A program made the position numbers and the translations under genes. Below the pieces are notes generated by a model. That model had not been told where the DNA came from. It did no database searches and saw only the letters and a list, made by a program, of their open reading frames with translations. A DNA stretch of 5,583 nucleotides from Chloroflexota bacterium (lineage in GTDB: Bacteria; Chloroflexota; UBA6077): assembly GCA_021786215.1 (NCBI GenBank), contig JAJYNT010000256.1:1-5583 (forward strand), written 5' to 3'. Of this stretch, positions 4,308 to 5,583 are shown in pieces (the stretch's first letter is position 1; every line of letters begins with the position of its first letter).

Positions 4308-4964
4308 GTGCGCAGAGTGTTTGTGGTATCGCTAGTTGTGGCCGTTGTCGGTGTGTTGACGATTGCCGCTTCGGCCTCAGCCCAACTGGTTCCGCCCGCA
4401 CAGCCGGCGCCGGGCGCCCAGTTCGTCCTTGGCTTCGGTACGCTGGATAGCCTCATTCCCGGTATCGTGGGTGTGCCCCTGCAGAACGAGCATCCCGACG
4501 CCGTCGGCAACGAGGTCCAGCTCACCAGCAATGGGTTGATGGTGTGGAACAAGGTCGGCAACTACATGACCTTCACCAACGGCTCGATGACCTGGGTCCT
4601 CGGTCCTAACGGATTGCAGGTTAGGCCGAACGATCAGCGATTCGCCTTCGAGGTGGCACCGGTCCAGTTGGTTCCCGGCGTGCAACCTGCGCCGGGTGCC
4701 CGGTTCGTCCTCGGCTTCGCCACGATGGCCAACATGATACCCAGCATCGTGGGCCTGCCCATCGAGAACGAGCACCCCGATGCCTTCGGCAACGAGACCC
4801 AGGCTACGACCAACGGGCTGCTGGTTTGGCACAAGGTTGGCAACTATATGACCTTCACCAACGGTTCGAAGACCTGGGTCCTCGGTCCTAACGGGTTGCA
4901 GGTGCGGTCGAATGACCAGCTGTTCGGTTTCGAGATCTCGGCGATGCAGATGGGAGGCCAGTAA
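4308..4964 (+). CDS. Secreted protein of two tandem 94-residue repeats (function unknown)
   Basis: The product is exported: residues 1-25 form a signal peptide (MRRVFVVS, a hydrophobic core, then ASASA, with cleavage expected before Gln26). The mature part is two consecutive 94-residue repeats, residues 26-119 and 120-213, plus a short tail. The copies share 68 of 94 residues with no gaps. Each reads QLVP..QPAPGA.FVLGF, then IVG.P..NEHPDA.GN..Q.T.NGL.VW.KVGNYMTFTNG and TWVLGPNGLQVR.ND..F.FE. I recognise this aromatic- and glycine-rich domain from uncharacterised extracellular Chloroflexota proteins, where it often follows other domains; its function is unknown to me. No cysteines or catalytic motif are visible, so a binding or surface role is plausible. 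I prefer GTG at 4308 because GGGAGG (4295-4300) then has 7-base spacing; an ATG two codons earlier (4302) would leave only 1 base. Confidence 0.8.
   Translation: MRRVFVVSLVVAVVGVLTIAASASAQLVPPAQPAPGAQFVLGFGTLDSLIPGIVGVPLQNEHPDAVGNEVQLTSNGLMVWNKVGNYMTFTNGSMTWVLGPNGLQVRPNDQRFAFEVAPVQLVPGVQPAPGARFVLGFATMANMIPSIVGLPIENEHPDAFGNETQATTNGLLVWHKVGNYMTFTNGSKTWVLGPNGLQVRSNDQLFGFEISAMQMGGQ
4383..4946 (+). repeat. Two in-frame 282-bp coding repeats
   Basis: Copy 1 spans 4383-4664 and copy 2 spans 4665-4946, with no gap between them. Protein identity is 68 of 94. DNA similarity is strongest in the 3' half: from about residue 55 of each repeat to its end I count roughly 15 differences in 111 bases, many at third codon positions. 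This marks an internal duplication. Confidence 0.85.
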
Positions 4965-5037
4965 TCTAGGCCTAGCGGAAAGCCAGTTTGGGCGAGATGA
5001 ACCGCAGAGCTACGAGTAAAGAAGCTACTCTGGCCGC

Positions 5038-5075
5038 GGGGGCCCGGACGTTACGTCCGGGCCCTTCCCATTCTA
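5038..5075 (+). terminator. Intrinsic terminator of the secreted-protein gene
   Basis: A perfect 11-bp stem, GGGCCCGGACG (5040-5050) with CGTCCGGGCCC (5054-5064), has the tight loop TTA, is extendable by two G-T pairs, and is followed by TTCCCATTCT. It starts about 75 bases after the stop codon. No other gene lies between, so the secreted-protein gene is probably transcribed alone. Confidence 0.75.
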
Positions 5076-5520
5076 TGCACGACGATCGTCGATCCTTCGG
5101 GATTGGAGCGTGCACCCATCGGCGATGCCATAATAGCAGTCACCGCCTTCATTCGCGCGCCACGAACAGTCGGTGTCGTCTGACGGCCCGGGGGTTCTCT
5201 CGCGGAACCTCTTGGGTTGTGTGCTCTCGGTGCTGTTGATCCCTGGATCACACGTATTTCAGTATATCCGTTGGTCAGGTCGTTGGGGGGTTGCCCGTCC
5301 CCGCCGGCTCAGTTCTTTGATCAAGAAAAGCCCTTTGGTCACACTGGAGTGAAGTTCCTTGGCCCGCGACCGACGCTGGATCGGAGATTGCCAGAGCGGG
5401 CCTGGGTGATCAGGGGATTCTCGAGCTCTTGCCCAGGGCGAAAAGGCCCGAGCCGGGTTGATAGGGAAGCTAAAAGAGATGCTGACAAGCGAGGCAGGAG
5501 CGAACGAGGACAAAGAGAAG
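5076..5520. other. Gene-free stretch of about 445 bases
   Basis: I find no open frame with recognisable protein features, no ribosome binding site tied to a plausible start, and no RNA fold I can name. Small inverted pieces occur (for example TGATCC/GGATCA near 5237-5250, and GGGCCTGGG near 5398 opposite CCCAGGGC near 5431), but none has terminator form. It separates two convergent transcripts and may be decayed sequence. Confidence 0.5.
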
Positions 5521-5583
5521 TGGCGGGGGACAGATTTGAACTGTCGACCAAGGGCTTATGAGTCCCCTGCTCTGCCACTGAGC
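5521..5583 (-). tRNA. tRNA with CAU anticodon (Met, or Ile2), 5' end cut by the window
   Basis: On the - strand this reads the D-arm (GCTCAGTGGCAGAGC), anticodon arm, variable loop TGGTC, T-arm (GACAG TTCAAAT CTGTC), 3' acceptor half CCCCGCC and discriminator A (5521). The anticodon CAT is at 5558-5560. The 5' acceptor half, expected to be GGCGGGG, lies beyond 5583. CCA is not encoded. Elongator tRNA-Met is the default reading, but the loop CTCATAA and the following TTGGTCG also resemble tRNA-Ile2, whose C34 is changed to lysidine. The D- and T-loops do not settle this, though the arrangement is not that of an initiator as far as visible. The closing pair of the anticodon stem (positions 31/39) is A opposite G. 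Confidence 0.9.

Noticed and set aside
3812..4561. - strand open frame across the tRNA-Leu and the start of the secreted-protein gene
   Set aside because: Its middle (GEGTRTPTPLREADF...) is the antisense translation of a tRNA-Leu, a well-known false peptide, and its N-terminal part is antisense to the secreted gene. The piece LLYRGDIAVEAPVVEAQG (about 4045-4120) looked protein-like but has no start, stop or recognisable family.
5217..5561. + strand open frame ending in GDRFELSTKGL
   Set aside because: The end is the antisense reading of the CAU tRNA, and the rest is arginine/proline-rich with no ribosome binding site or domain.

Overview
The window looks like ordinary chromosome from a moderately GC-rich, free-living bacterium, most likely a member of the Chloroflexota (Dehalococcoidia/SAR202-like or a relative). 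This is an inference. It rests on the style of the intergenic repeats, the dCache-type chemoreceptor remnant, and a secreted protein built from a W-x-K-x-x-N...FTNG...TW-x-x-GPNGLQ-x-R domain that I associate with Chloroflexota. No marker gene settles the taxonomy.

Layout from left to right. Positions 1-270 are non-coding and packed with three different small repeats: a long imperfect palindrome, a nested double hairpin, and a 7-base tandem repeat ending at a ribosome binding site. A small single-cluster ferredoxin gene (271-504, +) follows and ends in a strong intrinsic terminator. Next is a compact 658-bp element (575-1232): a REP-associated tyrosine transposase (RAYT, - strand) bracketed by two inverted copies of a 25-base REP hairpin. 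Positions 1435 to about 2909 (- strand) hold a broken methyl-accepting chemotaxis receptor that has lost its N-terminus, its second membrane segment and the conserved signalling tip, with a frame change at each internal break. Directly upstream of that wreck, on the same strand, is an intact calcineurin-type phosphoesterase (2933-3661) with a good promoter and a TTG start.

On the right, a complete tRNA-Leu(UAA) lies at 3927-4010 (+), and a secreted protein made of two 94-residue repeats at 4308-4964 (+) ends in a strong terminator. About 450 bases with no recognisable gene follow. The right edge cuts a second tRNA (CAU anticodon, - strand).

The genes do not form one pathway. The phosphoesterase and the receptor remnant point the same way about 25 bases apart and may share transcripts, but the receptor cannot work as encoded. 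The coherent two-part unit is the RAYT plus its flanking REP hairpins. I see no defence system, CRISPR array, phage or biosynthetic cluster. The most rewarding objects are the RAYT/REP unit, the decayed receptor and the tandem-repeat secreted protein.
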